DNA of 64,000 nt from Xanthomonas campestris pv. phormiicola (lineage in GTDB: Bacteria > Pseudomonadota > Gammaproteobacteria > Xanthomonadales > Xanthomonadaceae), in the NCBI GenBank assembly GCA_025666215.1, contig CP102593.1:3113001-3177000 (forward strand), in the 5' to 3' direction. Below, in pieces: positions 27,442 to 36,073 of the stretch (position 1 is its first letter; each line of letters starts with the position of its first letter). Position numbers and translations under genes: made by a program. Under the pieces are notes generated by a model, which saw only the letters and a program-made list of their open reading frames with translations, did not search any database and was not told the origin of the DNA.

Positions 27442-28627
27442 GGTTCCGCCCACCGCCGGCCTGCCGCTGCACTGGCGCGACCTGTGGCCGGCGCGCACGC
27501 CGCAGCGGCTGGCCGCGCAGCTCGGCTTTCCCCATGCGCTGCTGACCTGCTCGGGCACCGCCGCACTGGTCGTCGCGCTGCGCACCCTGAGCGCCGCCAG
27601 CCGCCGCCGGCAGGTGCTGGTGGCCGCTTACACCTGTCCGCTGGTGGCGCTGGCGGTGGCCCACTGCGGCCTGCAGCTGGTGCTGTGCGATCTGCTGCCC
27701 GATGCGATCGAACCCGACCCGGCGCAGCTGGCGCAGCGCTGCGGCAACGACACCCTGGCGATCGTCGCCACCCACCTGGGCGGACGCCTGACCGACCTGG
27801 AACCGCTGCGCCAGGCCGCCGCCGCCTGCGGCGCGATGCTGATCGAGGACGCTGCGCAGGCGCTGGGCGGCGTGCATGCCGACGGCCGTCCGGCCGGCCT
27901 GGGCGGCGACATCGGCTTCTGCAGCCTGGCGGTGGGCAAAGGCCCGACCCTGTACGAAGGCGGCCTGCTGATGTCGCCGCACGCGCCCTTGCGGCGCAGC
28001 CTGGCCGCGATGGCGGCGCGCCTGGGCCAGCCCGACTGGCGTTGGGAACTGCAGCGCAGCCTGCAATTGCTCGGTTACGCGGCGCTGTACCGGCCGCGCG
28101 CCTTGCGCTGGGCCTACGGCGCGCCGCTGCGCCGCGCCTTGCGTCGCGGCGACCGCGTGGCCGCGGCCGGCGACCATTTCGATGCGGCGATCCCGCAACA
28201 CGCGGTCGGCGCCTGGCGCGAAGCGGTCGGCGTGCGCGCCAGCGCGCGCTGGCCGGCGTTCCTGGCGCAGGCGCGCGCACAGGGCCAGCGCCGCGCCGTA
28301 CGCCTGGCCGCGATAGACGGACTGCGGGTCATCGCCGACAGCGCCGGCGCGCAGGGCAGCTGGCCGGCATTGCTGGTCCTGCTGCCGGATGCGGCCGCGC
28401 GCGAACGCGCACTGGCGCAGCTGTGGCCGCGCGGACTCGGCGTCGGTTTGCTGTTCGTGCATGCCCTGCCCGACTACGCCTACCTGCACGGCATCGTCGA
28501 TGCCGCGCCGATGCCCCACGCACGCGACTTCGCCGCGCGCTGCCTGAGCATCAGCAACAGTCCGTGGCTGGACGAGGAGGGTTTCGACATCATCGTCGGC
28601 GTACTACGGCAGGTGTGTGCGGACTGA
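27431..28627 (+). CDS. DegT/DnrJ/EryC1/StrS-type PLP-dependent aminotransferase
   Basis: A 398-residue fold-type I PLP enzyme. The SGTAALVVAL phosphate-binding segment is near residue 41. An AYTCPLVALAV stretch follows, then IEDAAQALGG (Asp that contacts the PLP nitrogen) and SLAVGKGPTLYEGGLL with Lys170 in the Schiff-base position. DegT enzymes usually aminate keto-sugars, but no sugar-nucleotide genes are adjacent. An amino-acyl or other ketone substrate is equally possible. It is the last gene of the same-strand run; a REP-type inverted pair follows immediately. Confidence 0.85.
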   Translation: MRTEVPPTAGLPLHWRDLWPARTPQRLAAQLGFPHALLTCSGTAALVVALRTLSAASRRRQVLVAAYTCPLVALAVAHCGLQLVLCDLLPDAIEPDPAQLAQRCGNDTLAIVATHLGGRLTDLEPLRQAAAACGAMLIEDAAQALGGVHADGRPAGLGGDIGFCSLAVGKGPTLYEGGLLMSPHAPLRRSLAAMAARLGQPDWRWELQRSLQLLGYAALYRPRALRWAYGAPLRRALRRGDRVAAAGDHFDAAIPQHAVGAWREAVGVRASARWPAFLAQARAQGQRRAVRLAAIDGLRVIADSAGAQGSWPALLVLLPDAAARERALAQLWPRGLGVGLLFVHALPDYAYLHGIVDAAPMPHARDFAARCLSISNSPWLDEEGFDIIVGVLRQVCAD

Positions 28628-28635
28628 CAACGCAA

Positions 28636-28666
28636 TGTTGTGGGAGCGATTTCAGTCGCGACGGGC
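28636..28666 (+). repeat. REP-like element, forward copy
   Basis: A 31-base element containing GGAGCGATTTCAGTCGCGAC, itself able to form a small stem (GCGA...TCGC). An inverted copy with two differences lies at 28824-28854. The pair sits between the convergent ends of the DegT gene and the ureohydrolase-like gene, as is typical for bacterial interspersed mosaic elements. Confidence 0.8.
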
Positions 28667-28823
28667 TTCACCGATGCGCCACGTCGCCCCCCATGGCCTG
28701 GAGGCGCAGGCATGGATCGGCAAAGGGACATTGGCGTGCCTTGTTTCGTCCAGTCGCATGGCAAACACGGTGACAGCGAGTCCCGGACCTGGGACCGCCG
28801 ATTGCGGAAGGCCGGTGAGTAAA

Positions 28824-28854
28824 GCCCGTCGCGACTGAAGTCGCTCCGACAACA
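28824..28854 (-). repeat. REP-like element, inverted copy
   Basis: This is the reverse complement of the element at 28636-28666 with 29 of 31 positions identical. A third copy is at 49041-49070. Together with the first copy it could form a large hairpin that terminates or stabilises the converging transcripts. Confidence 0.8.
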
Positions 28855-28887
28855 TCTGGACGACTGCAAAGACCCCGGTCGTGGCGG

Positions 28888-29769
28888 CTACCGCCGCAAC
28901 CCCGCCTCGGCCAGCGCCTGCAGCAGCCGCAGGTTCACCTGGTGCTGCCGCGCCTGCCATTCCGACAGCGATTGCGGCGACGGCGCCGGTTGCGCATCCA
29001 GCGCCGCCAGGCGCCGCTTCCACCATTGCGGATAGCGCGCTTGCGACACCTCGCCGGTGATGTCACTGCCGAGCAGTTGTCCGTGCAGATAGGCGATGGC
29101 GGTGAGCAGGTGCGGCACGCGCAGTTCGCCCTGGTCCCAGTTGGTGCGCACCTCATCCGGATCCAGCACGTCCTTGTCCAGCGACAGATAGGTCGGCATC
29201 GGCGTGCTGCGCAGCTGCTGCAGGAAGGCGTCGATCATGTCCATGCTCGAAGCGAAGCCGCGCACCGCGCGGCCCAGTCCCAGGCGCCGCGCCCAGCCGA
29301 CGTCCACGCCGCTGCACCAGTAGCGCAGCTTGCCGCGGTACAGCGGACGCAGATGGTTTTCCCAGGCGTGCGCGGCGCCGACATCGCCGGAGGTGATGCC
29401 GACCACTTCCACCCGCGCCACCTGCGGCAACGCCGCGACCCGCCACACCCACGAGCCGCAATGCACCGCGAACGGAAAGCGCATGTTGTCCGGGTGGTTG
29501 TCGAACACCACCACGCGCAGCGGCGCCTGCGCGCGCTGCGCCTGGCGCACGATCAGCGGCAGGCTCAGGTGGTGAAAATCGCCGCTGCCCAGCAGCACGG
29601 TGCCGTGCTGCGCCGGCAGCACGCCGCCGAGGACGGTGCCGAAGCGCCGTAGCCGGCGCAGCGAACAGGCGAAGCGCAGCCCGTCGCACCACGCCTGCAG
29701 CGGCAGGCGCAACGCGCCCGGCACCGTGCCGAGCGATCCATCCAGGTCCAGCAGTACCGGTGCGCTCAT
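28888..29769 (-). CDS. Arginase/agmatinase (ureohydrolase) superfamily protein, divergent
   Basis: A 293-residue cytoplasmic protein. All six metal-ligand positions of ureohydrolases can be placed: His in GSGDFHHLS (residues 61-69), Asp90/His92/Asp94 in FDNHPDN, and Asp198/Asp200 in SLDKDVLDPDEV. A binuclear Mn enzyme is therefore likely. The substrate-side sequence after motif 3 (RTNWDQGEL) differs from the classical PGxGxP, so arginine or agmatine may not be the substrate. It starts one base after the stop of the GNAT gene (TGACATG), so the two are coupled. Context suggests removal of an amidino group or hydrolysis of another C-N bond in the neighbouring pathway (inference). Confidence 0.78.
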   Translation of the reverse strand: MSAPVLLDLDGSLGTVPGALRLPLQAWCDGLRFACSLRRLRRFGTVLGGVLPAQHGTVLLGSGDFHHLSLPLIVRQAQRAQAPLRVVVFDNHPDNMRFPFAVHCGSWVWRVAALPQVARVEVVGITSGDVGAAHAWENHLRPLYRGKLRYWCSGVDVGWARRLGLGRAVRGFASSMDMIDAFLQQLRSTPMPTYLSLDKDVLDPDEVRTNWDQGELRVPHLLTAIAYLHGQLLGSDITGEVSQARYPQWWKRRLAALDAQPAPSPQSLSEWQARQHQVNLRLLQALAEAGLRR

Positions 29770-29770
29770 G

Positions 29771-30841
29771 TCATTCCGCCGCGTCGGCGTCCGGGTCTGC
29801 AGCGCCGACGTCGTCGGCTTCGAACAGCGGCCGCAGCCGCCGCAGCACGATGCGCAGCAGCGGATTGCGCAGGTACACCGCATGCCAGGTGTAGGTGAAG
29901 CTGGCGCCGAGTTGCGCCTTCACTTCCGGGTCGGTCCAGCCGGCGACGTAGGCGCGCAGGCCATGGCAGCAGGCGTAGTCCAGGTTGTGCATCCAGCTCA
30001 GCGCGTACAGGTTGTGCTCGCGCGCATCCGGATAGTGCAGGCCGATGTACTTGTCCAGCAGCCGCCCGTCGTGCACGTAGCACAGGTTCCAGCCGATCAG
30101 CCGGCCCTGGTGGCGGTAGGTGAACACCAGGCCGCCGGAATCGGCGTCGGTCAGCAGCGCATCGAAGAACGCTTCGGTCAGCAGGTCGAAGTGCACCTCG
30201 CTCTGCGCGTAGACCTGCAGGTACAGCGCATAGCAGTGCGCGCGCAGGGCCGGGTCGGCGAAGGCGGCGCCGGTCGGCAGCGCCTCGATCTGCAGATCGG
30301 CGCGCGAGCGCAGCTTGCGGCGGATATTGCGGCGGCGGCCGCGCGACAGGCGCGCCAGATAGTCGTCGGTGGACGCGAAATCGATCGGCACCCAGGCCAG
30401 CGCCTGCCCGCGCAGCAACACGTAGCCGCTGCGCGCGCAGGCCTCCAGGAACACGTGTGCCCAGGCGTTGTCGGTGGCATCGAGCAGCGGCGAGTGCTGC
30501 GGGATGTCCTTGACGATCAGCAGCGCACGCTCGCGCCCCAGCTGCGCCCGCCACTGGCGGGGCAACTGCGCCGGGTCGGCCGCGCGCGGCAACCAGGCGT
30601 ATTCGCTGACGGTGCTGCCGACGAAGCTGGTGCGCGGCCGCAGCCAGCGCCGCCACAGCCGCTGCAGCGGCCAGCCGGCGACACGCGCGCGCAGCGCCGG
30701 GTCGGCGGTGGTGAGCAGGTCGAACTCGGCGTCGAACGCCGGCACGCCATGCGCCAGGGTCCGCGCCAGGAAATCCTGCGGGGGGTGCGCGAGGAACTGC
30801 TGCTGCAGCGCCTGCGGTTCGAGTTGGCTTACGAAAGGCAT
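29771..30841 (-). CDS. GNAT/FemX-like acyltransferase
   Basis: A 356-residue cytoplasmic protein of the large GNAT group often named peptidogalycan biosynthesis or BioF2-like. It has IDFASTDDYLARLSRGRRRNIRRKLR in the middle, then VFTYRHQGRLIGWNLCYVHDGRLLDKYIGLHYPDAREHNLYALSWMHNLDYA, a double-GNAT C-half pattern. These enzymes join an activated acyl or aminoacyl group to an amine. Next to an ACP gene, an ACP-bound donor is plausible (inference). ATG 30841 is chosen because family similarity starts there; the frame is open to 30916. It is divergent from the ACP gene by about 113 bases. Confidence 0.72.
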   Translation of the reverse strand: MPFVSQLEPQALQQQFLAHPPQDFLARTLAHGVPAFDAEFDLLTTADPALRARVAGWPLQRLWRRWLRPRTSFVGSTVSEYAWLPRAADPAQLPRQWRAQLGRERALLIVKDIPQHSPLLDATDNAWAHVFLEACARSGYVLLRGQALAWVPIDFASTDDYLARLSRGRRRNIRRKLRSRADLQIEALPTGAAFADPALRAHCYALYLQVYAQSEVHFDLLTEAFFDALLTDADSGGLVFTYRHQGRLIGWNLCYVHDGRLLDKYIGLHYPDAREHNLYALSWMHNLDYACCHGLRAYVAGWTDPEVKAQLGASFTYTWHAVYLRNPLLRIVLRRLRPLFEADDVGAADPDADAAE

Positions 30842-30954
30842 CTGCAAGATTGACCGGCTAGCGTGGAGGATGGATGCCGCCGCCGTGGGCTGCGGCATGC
30901 CTTCCACCGGCGGCATTCGCCGCGCGGTGGCCTTTCATTTCGCGGAGGACTGCC

Positions 30955-31230
30955 ATGACCCCGTCTATCGAGACACAGATCCACAGCATCGTCGCCAAGC
31001 ATGGCGAGATCGATCCCGCCGGCCTGACCCCGGAGACCAAACTGCAGGACCTGGGCGTGGATTCGCTCGAGGCGATCGAAATCCTGTTCGACATCGAGGA
31101 GCACTTCGACATCACCTTCCCGCAGCGCGATCCGAACCTGGACGACGGTTCGCTGGGCAAGCTGACCGAAGCGGTGCACCAGGCGCTGGCCGCCAAGGCC
31201 GCCGCCGCCCCGCTGGCCGCGGCGCACTGA
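30955..31230 (+). CDS. Acyl carrier protein, dedicated
   Basis: A 91-residue carrier protein with the phosphopantetheine attachment Ser37 in LGVDSLEAIEI. The FDIEEHFDITFPQ helix that contacts partner enzymes follows. It differs from housekeeping AcpP by its Ala-rich tail and by its location beside one ketosynthase. GGAGGA is well spaced before the ATG. The ketosynthase starts 6 bases after the stop. It probably carries the growing chain of this cluster's product. Confidence 0.9.
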   Translation: MTPSIETQIHSIVAKHGEIDPAGLTPETKLQDLGVDSLEAIEILFDIEEHFDITFPQRDPNLDDGSLGKLTEAVHQALAAKAAAAPLAAAH

Positions 31231-31236
31231 GCCGGC

Positions 31237-32472
31237 ATGGACCGCTCGGCGCAGGGACACCGCGTCGTCGTCACCGGGATGGGCGCGGTCAGCGCGCTCG
31301 GCCTGGGTGCCGATGCCCTGTGGCGCGGCATGTGCGAGGGCCGTAGCGGCATCGCCGCGCTGGCCTCGCCCGATCCGCAGGCCACGCTGAAGATGCGCCT
31401 GGCCGCCGCCCTGCCCGGCTTCGCGCCGCAGGCGGCGCAGCTCGGCGGCATCGCGCCGGGCCAGCTGGACCGGATGACGCAGATGGCGCTGGTCGCGGCC
31501 TGCGAGGCCGTGGCCCAGTCCGGACTGGTGCTGGACAGCGCCGGCGCCGCCCGCGGCGCGGTGGTGCTCGGCACCGGCGTCGGCGCCGAATTGAGCCGCG
31601 ACGAACAATCGCGGCGGCTGTATCGCGAGCAGGCCGAGCGCCTGCATCCGCTGACCATCGTGCGCAGCATGAACAATGCCCCGGTCAGCCAGATCAGCAT
31701 CGCCTTCGGCCTGCGCGGCCCGGCCTTCACCATCTCCAGCGCCTGCGCCTCGGCCAACCACGCGCTGGCGCAAGCCGCGCTGCTGATCCGCCACGGCCTG
31801 GCCGACGTGGCCATCAGCGGCGGCAGCGAGGCCTGCCTGAGCGTGCCGCTGATCCGCGCCTGGGAAGCGATGCGCGTGGTCAGCGACGACACCTGCCGGC
31901 CGTTCTGCGCGCAGCGCAGCGGCCTGGTGCTGGGCGAAGGCGCCGGCGTGTTCGTGCTGGAAAGCGCCGCGCATGCGGCTGCGCGCGGCGCGCTGCCGCT
32001 GGCCGAACTGGCCGGCTTCGGCCTGGGCGCCGATGCGCACGACATCGTCGCGCCCAGCGTCGACGGCGCCGCCGCGGCGATGCGCCTGGCCTTGCAGGAC
32101 GCCGGCCTGGAGCCGCAGCAGATCGACTACATCAACGCCCACGGCACCGGCACCCTGGCCAACGACCGTTGCGAGACGCAGGCGATCCGGCAGGTGTTCG
32201 GCGACCATGCCGATGCGTTGGCGGTGAGTTCGACCAAGGCGGTGCACGGCCATGCGCTGGGCGCCGCCGGCGCGCTGGAACTGGTCGCCGCGATCGGGGC
32301 GCTGCGCGAGCAGACGGTGCCGCCGACCGCGAATTTCCTGGATCCGGATCCGGACTGCGACCTGGACTACGTGCCCAACCAGGCCCGCGCGCACCGGGTA
32401 CGCGCGGTGCTCAGCAATTCCTTCGCCTTCGGCGGCCTCAACGCGGTGCTCGCATTGCGCGAGGCGCGCTGA
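31237..32472 (+). CDS. Beta-ketoacyl-ACP synthase, FabF/KAS II-like
   Basis: A 411-residue condensing enzyme with the complete Cys-His-His triad: Cys170 (SSACASANHA), His302 (NAHGTGTLANDRCE) and His337 (KAVHGHALGAAG). A C-terminal SNSFAFGGLNAVL follows. It extends an acyl chain on an ACP by decarboxylative condensation. No ketoreductase, dehydratase or malonyltransferase is adjacent. The pathway must therefore borrow those from fatty-acid synthesis, or make only one condensation to give a beta-keto acyl intermediate, which would suit the neighbouring aminotransferases (inference). Confidence 0.92.
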   Translation: MDRSAQGHRVVVTGMGAVSALGLGADALWRGMCEGRSGIAALASPDPQATLKMRLAAALPGFAPQAAQLGGIAPGQLDRMTQMALVAACEAVAQSGLVLDSAGAARGAVVLGTGVGAELSRDEQSRRLYREQAERLHPLTIVRSMNNAPVSQISIAFGLRGPAFTISSACASANHALAQAALLIRHGLADVAISGGSEACLSVPLIRAWEAMRVVSDDTCRPFCAQRSGLVLGEGAGVFVLESAAHAAARGALPLAELAGFGLGADAHDIVAPSVDGAAAAMRLALQDAGLEPQQIDYINAHGTGTLANDRCETQAIRQVFGDHADALAVSSTKAVHGHALGAAGALELVAAIGALREQTVPPTANFLDPDPDCDLDYVPNQARAHRVRAVLSNSFAFGGLNAVLALREAR

Positions 32473-32533
32473 GGCGCAGGCCGCGGCGGCGGACGGGAGG
32501 CAACGCGGCGCCAACGCGCTGTCTCCCGCCATC

Positions 32534-34024
32534 TCATGCCACCCGCTTGGCGCGGGTCAGCAACTGGTCCAGCAGCGACAGGCCCAGATCGATCTCGTCG
32601 TGGCTGATGTGCAGCGACGGCGCCAGGGTGATCACGTTCTTGTAGTAGCCGCCCACGTCCAGCACCAGGCCGATGCGCTTGCCGTTGTGGCGCAGCTCGC
32701 CCTCCAGGCCCATGTCCACCATCGTGTCGAGCAGCTTGCGGTTCGGGGTGAAGCCGTCCGCCTGGCAGATCTCCGCGCGCAGCGCCAGGCCCAGGCCATC
32801 GACGTCGCCGATTTCCGGATGGCGCTTCTGCAGGTCGCGCAGGCCGTCGAGGAAGTGCGCGCCCTTGGCCATGACCATCGACTCGTAGTCGGTCTCGGCC
32901 AGCATGCGCATGGTCTCCAGGCCCACCGCGGTGCCGAGCGGATTGGAGGCGAAGGTGGAATGGGTCGACCCCGGCGGGAACACGGTCGGGTTGATCAGCT
33001 CCTCGCGCGCCCAGATCCCGGCCAGCGGGTTGAGCCCGTTGGTCAGCGCCTTGCCGAACACCAGCACGTCCGGGGTCACCCCGAAATGCTCGATCGCCCA
33101 CAGCTTGCCGGTGCGGAAGAAGCCCATCTGGATCTCGTCCACCACCAGCAGGATGCCGTACTTGTCGAGCACCTTCTTCAAGCCGGTGAAGAAGTTCGGC
33201 GGCGGGATCACGTAGCCGCCGGTGCCCTGGATCGGCTCGACGTAGAACGCGGCGTACTCGCACTGCCCGGCCTTGGGATCCCACACGCCGTTGTACTCGG
33301 TCTCGAACAGGCGCTCGAACTTGGCCACGCACTGCTCGCCGTACTCTTCCTTGGAAATGCCCTTGGGGCCGCGGAAGTGGTACGGGAATTCGATGAACTG
33401 GGCGCGGTCGAAATGGCCGAAGCGGCGCCGGTAGCGGTACGAGGAGGTGATCGCCGAGGCGCCCAGGGTGCGGCCGTGGTAGCCGCCCTCGAAGGCGAAC
33501 ATCAGGCTCTTGCCGCCCGTGGCGTTGCGCACCAGCTTCAGCGAATCCTCCACCGACTGCGCGCCGCCGACGTTGAAGTGCACGCGGCCCTTGCGGCCCC
33601 ACTTGCGCTCGGCGTCCACCGCGATGGTCTTGGCCAGTTCGATCTTGGTCGGGTGCAGGTACTGGCTGGCGACCTGCGGCAGCGTGTCGATCTGCCGCTT
33701 CAACGCGCCGTTCAGGCGCGGATTGGCGTAGCCGAAGTTGACCGCCGAATACCACATCTGCAGGTCCAGGTACGGCACGTCTTCGGTGTCGTACAGGTAG
33801 CTGCCGTCGCAGTGGGCGAAGATCCGCGGCGGTTCGCTGTAGTGCACGGTGTCGCCGAACGAGCAGTATTCGGCCTCGTCGGCCAGCATCTGCGCATCGC
33901 CGAGCGCGGCATGGTAGGCCGGGCCGGCGCGCAGCAGCGCGTCCGGGTCGGGCGCGGCGTCGAGCAGGTCGAGACCGCCGTGCAGCGGCGCAAGCGCGGT
34001 GGGGAGCGGAACATTCCGATTCAT
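32534..34024 (-). CDS. Class III PLP-dependent aminotransferase
   Basis: A 496-residue enzyme of the omega-amino acid/4-aminobutyrate aminotransferase class. It has the PLP-phosphate region GGAQSVEDSLKLVRN, YHGRTLGASAITSSY, the PLP-nitrogen Asp in LLVVDEIQMGFFRTG, and the catalytic Lys325 in VFGKALTNGLNPLAG. An unusual ~60-residue N-terminal segment precedes the core. The substrate may be an aldehyde or keto group of the ACP-borne intermediate (inference). It lies convergent to the ketosynthase with 61 bases between, and the phosphatase gene precedes it by five bases. Confidence 0.88.
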   Translation of the reverse strand: MNRNVPLPTALAPLHGGLDLLDAAPDPDALLRAGPAYHAALGDAQMLADEAEYCSFGDTVHYSEPPRIFAHCDGSYLYDTEDVPYLDLQMWYSAVNFGYANPRLNGALKRQIDTLPQVASQYLHPTKIELAKTIAVDAERKWGRKGRVHFNVGGAQSVEDSLKLVRNATGGKSLMFAFEGGYHGRTLGASAITSSYRYRRRFGHFDRAQFIEFPYHFRGPKGISKEEYGEQCVAKFERLFETEYNGVWDPKAGQCEYAAFYVEPIQGTGGYVIPPPNFFTGLKKVLDKYGILLVVDEIQMGFFRTGKLWAIEHFGVTPDVLVFGKALTNGLNPLAGIWAREELINPTVFPPGSTHSTFASNPLGTAVGLETMRMLAETDYESMVMAKGAHFLDGLRDLQKRHPEIGDVDGLGLALRAEICQADGFTPNRKLLDTMVDMGLEGELRHNGKRIGLVLDVGGYYKNVITLAPSLHISHDEIDLGLSLLDQLLTRAKRVA

Positions 34025-34029
34025 GGGGA

Positions 34030-34722
34030 TCAGGCTCGTTGGGGAACGGGGAGTGGAAAGCGGGCGCTGACGACGGCAGGCGCGGCGAGGTCGTGCAGCA
34101 GGGCGATGGCGTCGTCGAACCCGCCGATCGCGTGGTGGGCGATGCCGCTGGCGCGGCAATGGCGTAAAAGGCCGTCCTTGGCGAAGACCAGATCGGCCTT
34201 GCCGGCCACGCAGAAATCGGAGCGGCCGTCGCCGATCAGCAAGGTGGAGCGCGCCGGTTCCTGCTGCGCCATCACCGCGCACTTGCAGGTGCCGCTGGCG
34301 CAGCCAGGCTGCGCGTGCGGCGAGGCCATGCGCCATTGCCCGGCGTCGGTGCGCAGCAGGCGGTTGGCGATGATCGGCAGCTGATGCAGGCCGTGCCGCG
34401 CCAGGATCCGCGCGATCGGGTAGTCCAGGCCGTCGCTGACGATGCTCAGCGGCATGCCCAGGTCGCGCGCCAGATCGACGAAGCGCACGAACGCCGGATC
34501 GATGCGGACCTCGTCGAGCACCCGGTGCAGCGCGTCGACGTCGCCGTCCAGCAGCGCCACCTGGCCGCTCATGCACTCGCGCGCACCGATGCGCCCGGCC
34601 ACCCAATCGTCTTCCAGCGCGCGCCAGCCGGGCTGACCGAGACGCTCGAGCAAGGTATCGGTCACGTCCTGCAGCGACACGGTACCGTCGAAATCGCAAA
34701 GAATCTTCCACTGGGCGCGCAA
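34030..34722 (-). CDS. HAD-IB phosphatase, MtnX/phosphoserine phosphatase-like
   Basis: A 230-residue phosphatase of the HAD superfamily. Motif I is ILCDFDGTVSLQDVTDTLLE (nucleophile Asp10, Asp12), motif II is SIVSDGLDY, and motif III/IV is TLLIGDGRSDFCVAGKADLVFAK. It also has a cysteine-rich insert (CASGTCKCAV) as in MtnX-like enzymes. TTG 34722 is chosen because GGAGAG sits seven bases before it and no later start preserves motif I. The upstream in-frame sequence is not protein-like. Five bases separate it from the aminotransferase gene, so they form one operon. It may dephosphorylate a precursor of the cluster's product (inference). Confidence 0.8.
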   Translation of the reverse strand: MRAQWKILCDFDGTVSLQDVTDTLLERLGQPGWRALEDDWVAGRIGARECMSGQVALLDGDVDALHRVLDEVRIDPAFVRFVDLARDLGMPLSIVSDGLDYPIARILARHGLHQLPIIANRLLRTDAGQWRMASPHAQPGCASGTCKCAVMAQQEPARSTLLIGDGRSDFCVAGKADLVFAKDGLLRHCRASGIAHHAIGGFDDAIALLHDLAAPAVVSARFPLPVPQRA

Positions 34723-34906
34723 GGCGGCTCTCCGGCTAATTCGGGCAGAGCCTAGGCGGGCTGTCTTTCGTGCTCCTTTCCGTATGCCGACAGCGCCGAT
34801 CGGCAGCGCGCAGCCGGACGGCGTGCCCTCCGGCATGCGGCGGCGGCGAACCACCCTGCGATCCCGGCGGACACCGGGCCTGCGCCTGACCGATGCGGCA
34901 GAAGAC

Positions 34907-34934
34907 GCCGCATTGCAGCCTCGGCACACATCCG
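34907..34934. repeat. 28-bp direct repeat, left copy
   Basis: This copy begins GCCGCATTGCAGCCT and ends CACACATCCG. It matches 37209-37236 at 26 of 28 positions in the same orientation. Together the copies bracket the lower-GC LysR/oxidoreductase pair. It lies in a 299-base gene-free spacer upstream of the phosphatase gene in which nothing else stands out. Confidence 0.75.
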
Positions 34935-35021
34935 CCGGTGGCGGGACCCACGGCCAGCTGCTGTCGCTGCGGCCCTGCACGGCCGAATGGCGCTCTGCAG
35001 ATCGGACTCTTTGCGCCCGAT

Positions 35022-35954
35022 TCAGGCCAAATTCTTGTCCCAGGGCGGGACGGGCATGAACGCCCGCATGAGTTCATCGACGACCGCCCTGATCTTGGGC
35101 GCCAAGTCCCGCGTTGCCGGCCACAGCGCGTGGATCGGAGAACCTTCGACCCCTCGCGAAGCGAAAACCGTCTGGAGGGCGCCGCTCCTCAGTTCATCGG
35201 CCACCAGCCAGGTAGGAAGCTGACCGATGCCCATGCCATCGAGCACAGCCGCGCGCAACGCGTCTCCATCGCTAATGGTGTGACGCCCCTTGATCTTGAC
35301 GTTCACCGCACGTCCCTCGCCATCCAGCAGTTGCCACGGCACCATGTCGCCACCTCGTCCGAAAGCGATGCAGTCGTGACGTGCAAGATCGCCGACGGAT
35401 GTTGGATGTCCGTTTTCTGCGAAGTAGGCAGGCGAGCCGCAGGTGACTGTTCTTTGAAGCCCAAGGTAGCGCGCCGAAAGAGAGCCGCTGTTGCCTGGCT
35501 CTCCCAAGCGCACCACCAGATCGACGTTCTCTTCCAGCAGATCGACTGCGCGGTCCGAAAACGCAACGTCCAGCGCGAGCTTCGGGTGCTGCCGAACGAG
35601 GTCGCGCAGCACGGGCATGACCCAGCGTCTCCCGAACGTCACCGGCAGGCTGATGCGCAGGGTTCCCGACACCTCTCTGCGGCGCGAGGCGGCCCGCGAC
35701 TCGGCCTCGTCCAGTTCGGCGAGCACGCGCAGGCAGCTTTGATGGAAGTCAGCACCCGCCGCAGTCAGCGCAAGCCGACGTGTGGTTCGGTCGAGCAGGC
35801 GCACGCCCAATCGCTCCTCCAGTGTCGCCACGCCCTTGCCCACTGCCGATTTGGAAAGACCGATTCTCCTCGCGGCCGCGGTGAAACTGCCGGCCTCCAC
35901 TGCCTGGACAAAGACGGTGATGCCTTGCAGGCGGGATGCGCTGTAACTCGTCAT
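35022..35954 (-). CDS. LysR-family transcriptional regulator (divergent from oxidoreductase)
   Basis: A 310-residue regulator with an N-terminal winged HTH (FVQAVEAGSFTAAARRIGLSKSAVGKGVATLEERLGVRLLDRTTR). The effector-binding domain is of the CrgA/DmlR-like type (SGTLRISLPVTFGRRWVMPVL). It is divergent from the alcohol-dehydrogenase-like gene and is its probable regulator. Base composition is visibly lower in G+C than the flanking clusters, and codons such as GAA, AAA and CAA are used more freely, suggesting separate ancestry. Confidence 0.88.
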   Translation of the reverse strand: MTSYSASRLQGITVFVQAVEAGSFTAAARRIGLSKSAVGKGVATLEERLGVRLLDRTTRRLALTAAGADFHQSCLRVLAELDEAESRAASRRREVSGTLRISLPVTFGRRWVMPVLRDLVRQHPKLALDVAFSDRAVDLLEENVDLVVRLGEPGNSGSLSARYLGLQRTVTCGSPAYFAENGHPTSVGDLARHDCIAFGRGGDMVPWQLLDGEGRAVNVKIKGRHTISDGDALRAAVLDGMGIGQLPTWLVADELRSGALQTVFASRGVEGSPIHALWPATRDLAPKIRAVVDELMRAFMPVPPWDKNLA

Positions 35955-35990
35955 GCTGGCGCCAATTGAAGAATTTAAGTGGCCAATCTA

Positions 35991-36006
35991 TGCGAAATTA
36001 TTCGCA
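35991..36006. promoter_or_regulatory. Candidate LysR operator
   Basis: TGCGAA-ATTA-TTCGCA is an inverted repeat with six-base arms in the AT-rich spacer between the divergent LysR gene and the oxidoreductase gene. It contains the T-N(11)-A spacing expected of a LysR box. Assignment rests on symmetry and position. Confidence 0.5.
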
Positions 36007-36073
36007 ACCAGCACGTTTTCCTCGCCGATAAGCTGGGCCGTCGCGATTGGGCGACGTGCACAGGAGAATGAAG

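Noticed and set aside
26684..34722. Xanthomonadin or aryl polyene cluster
   Set aside because: An ACP and ketosynthase are present, but the AMP-ligase, dehydratases, ketoreductase, lipid acyltransferase and exporter genes typical of those clusters are absent. The aminotransferases and ureohydrolase do not belong to them.
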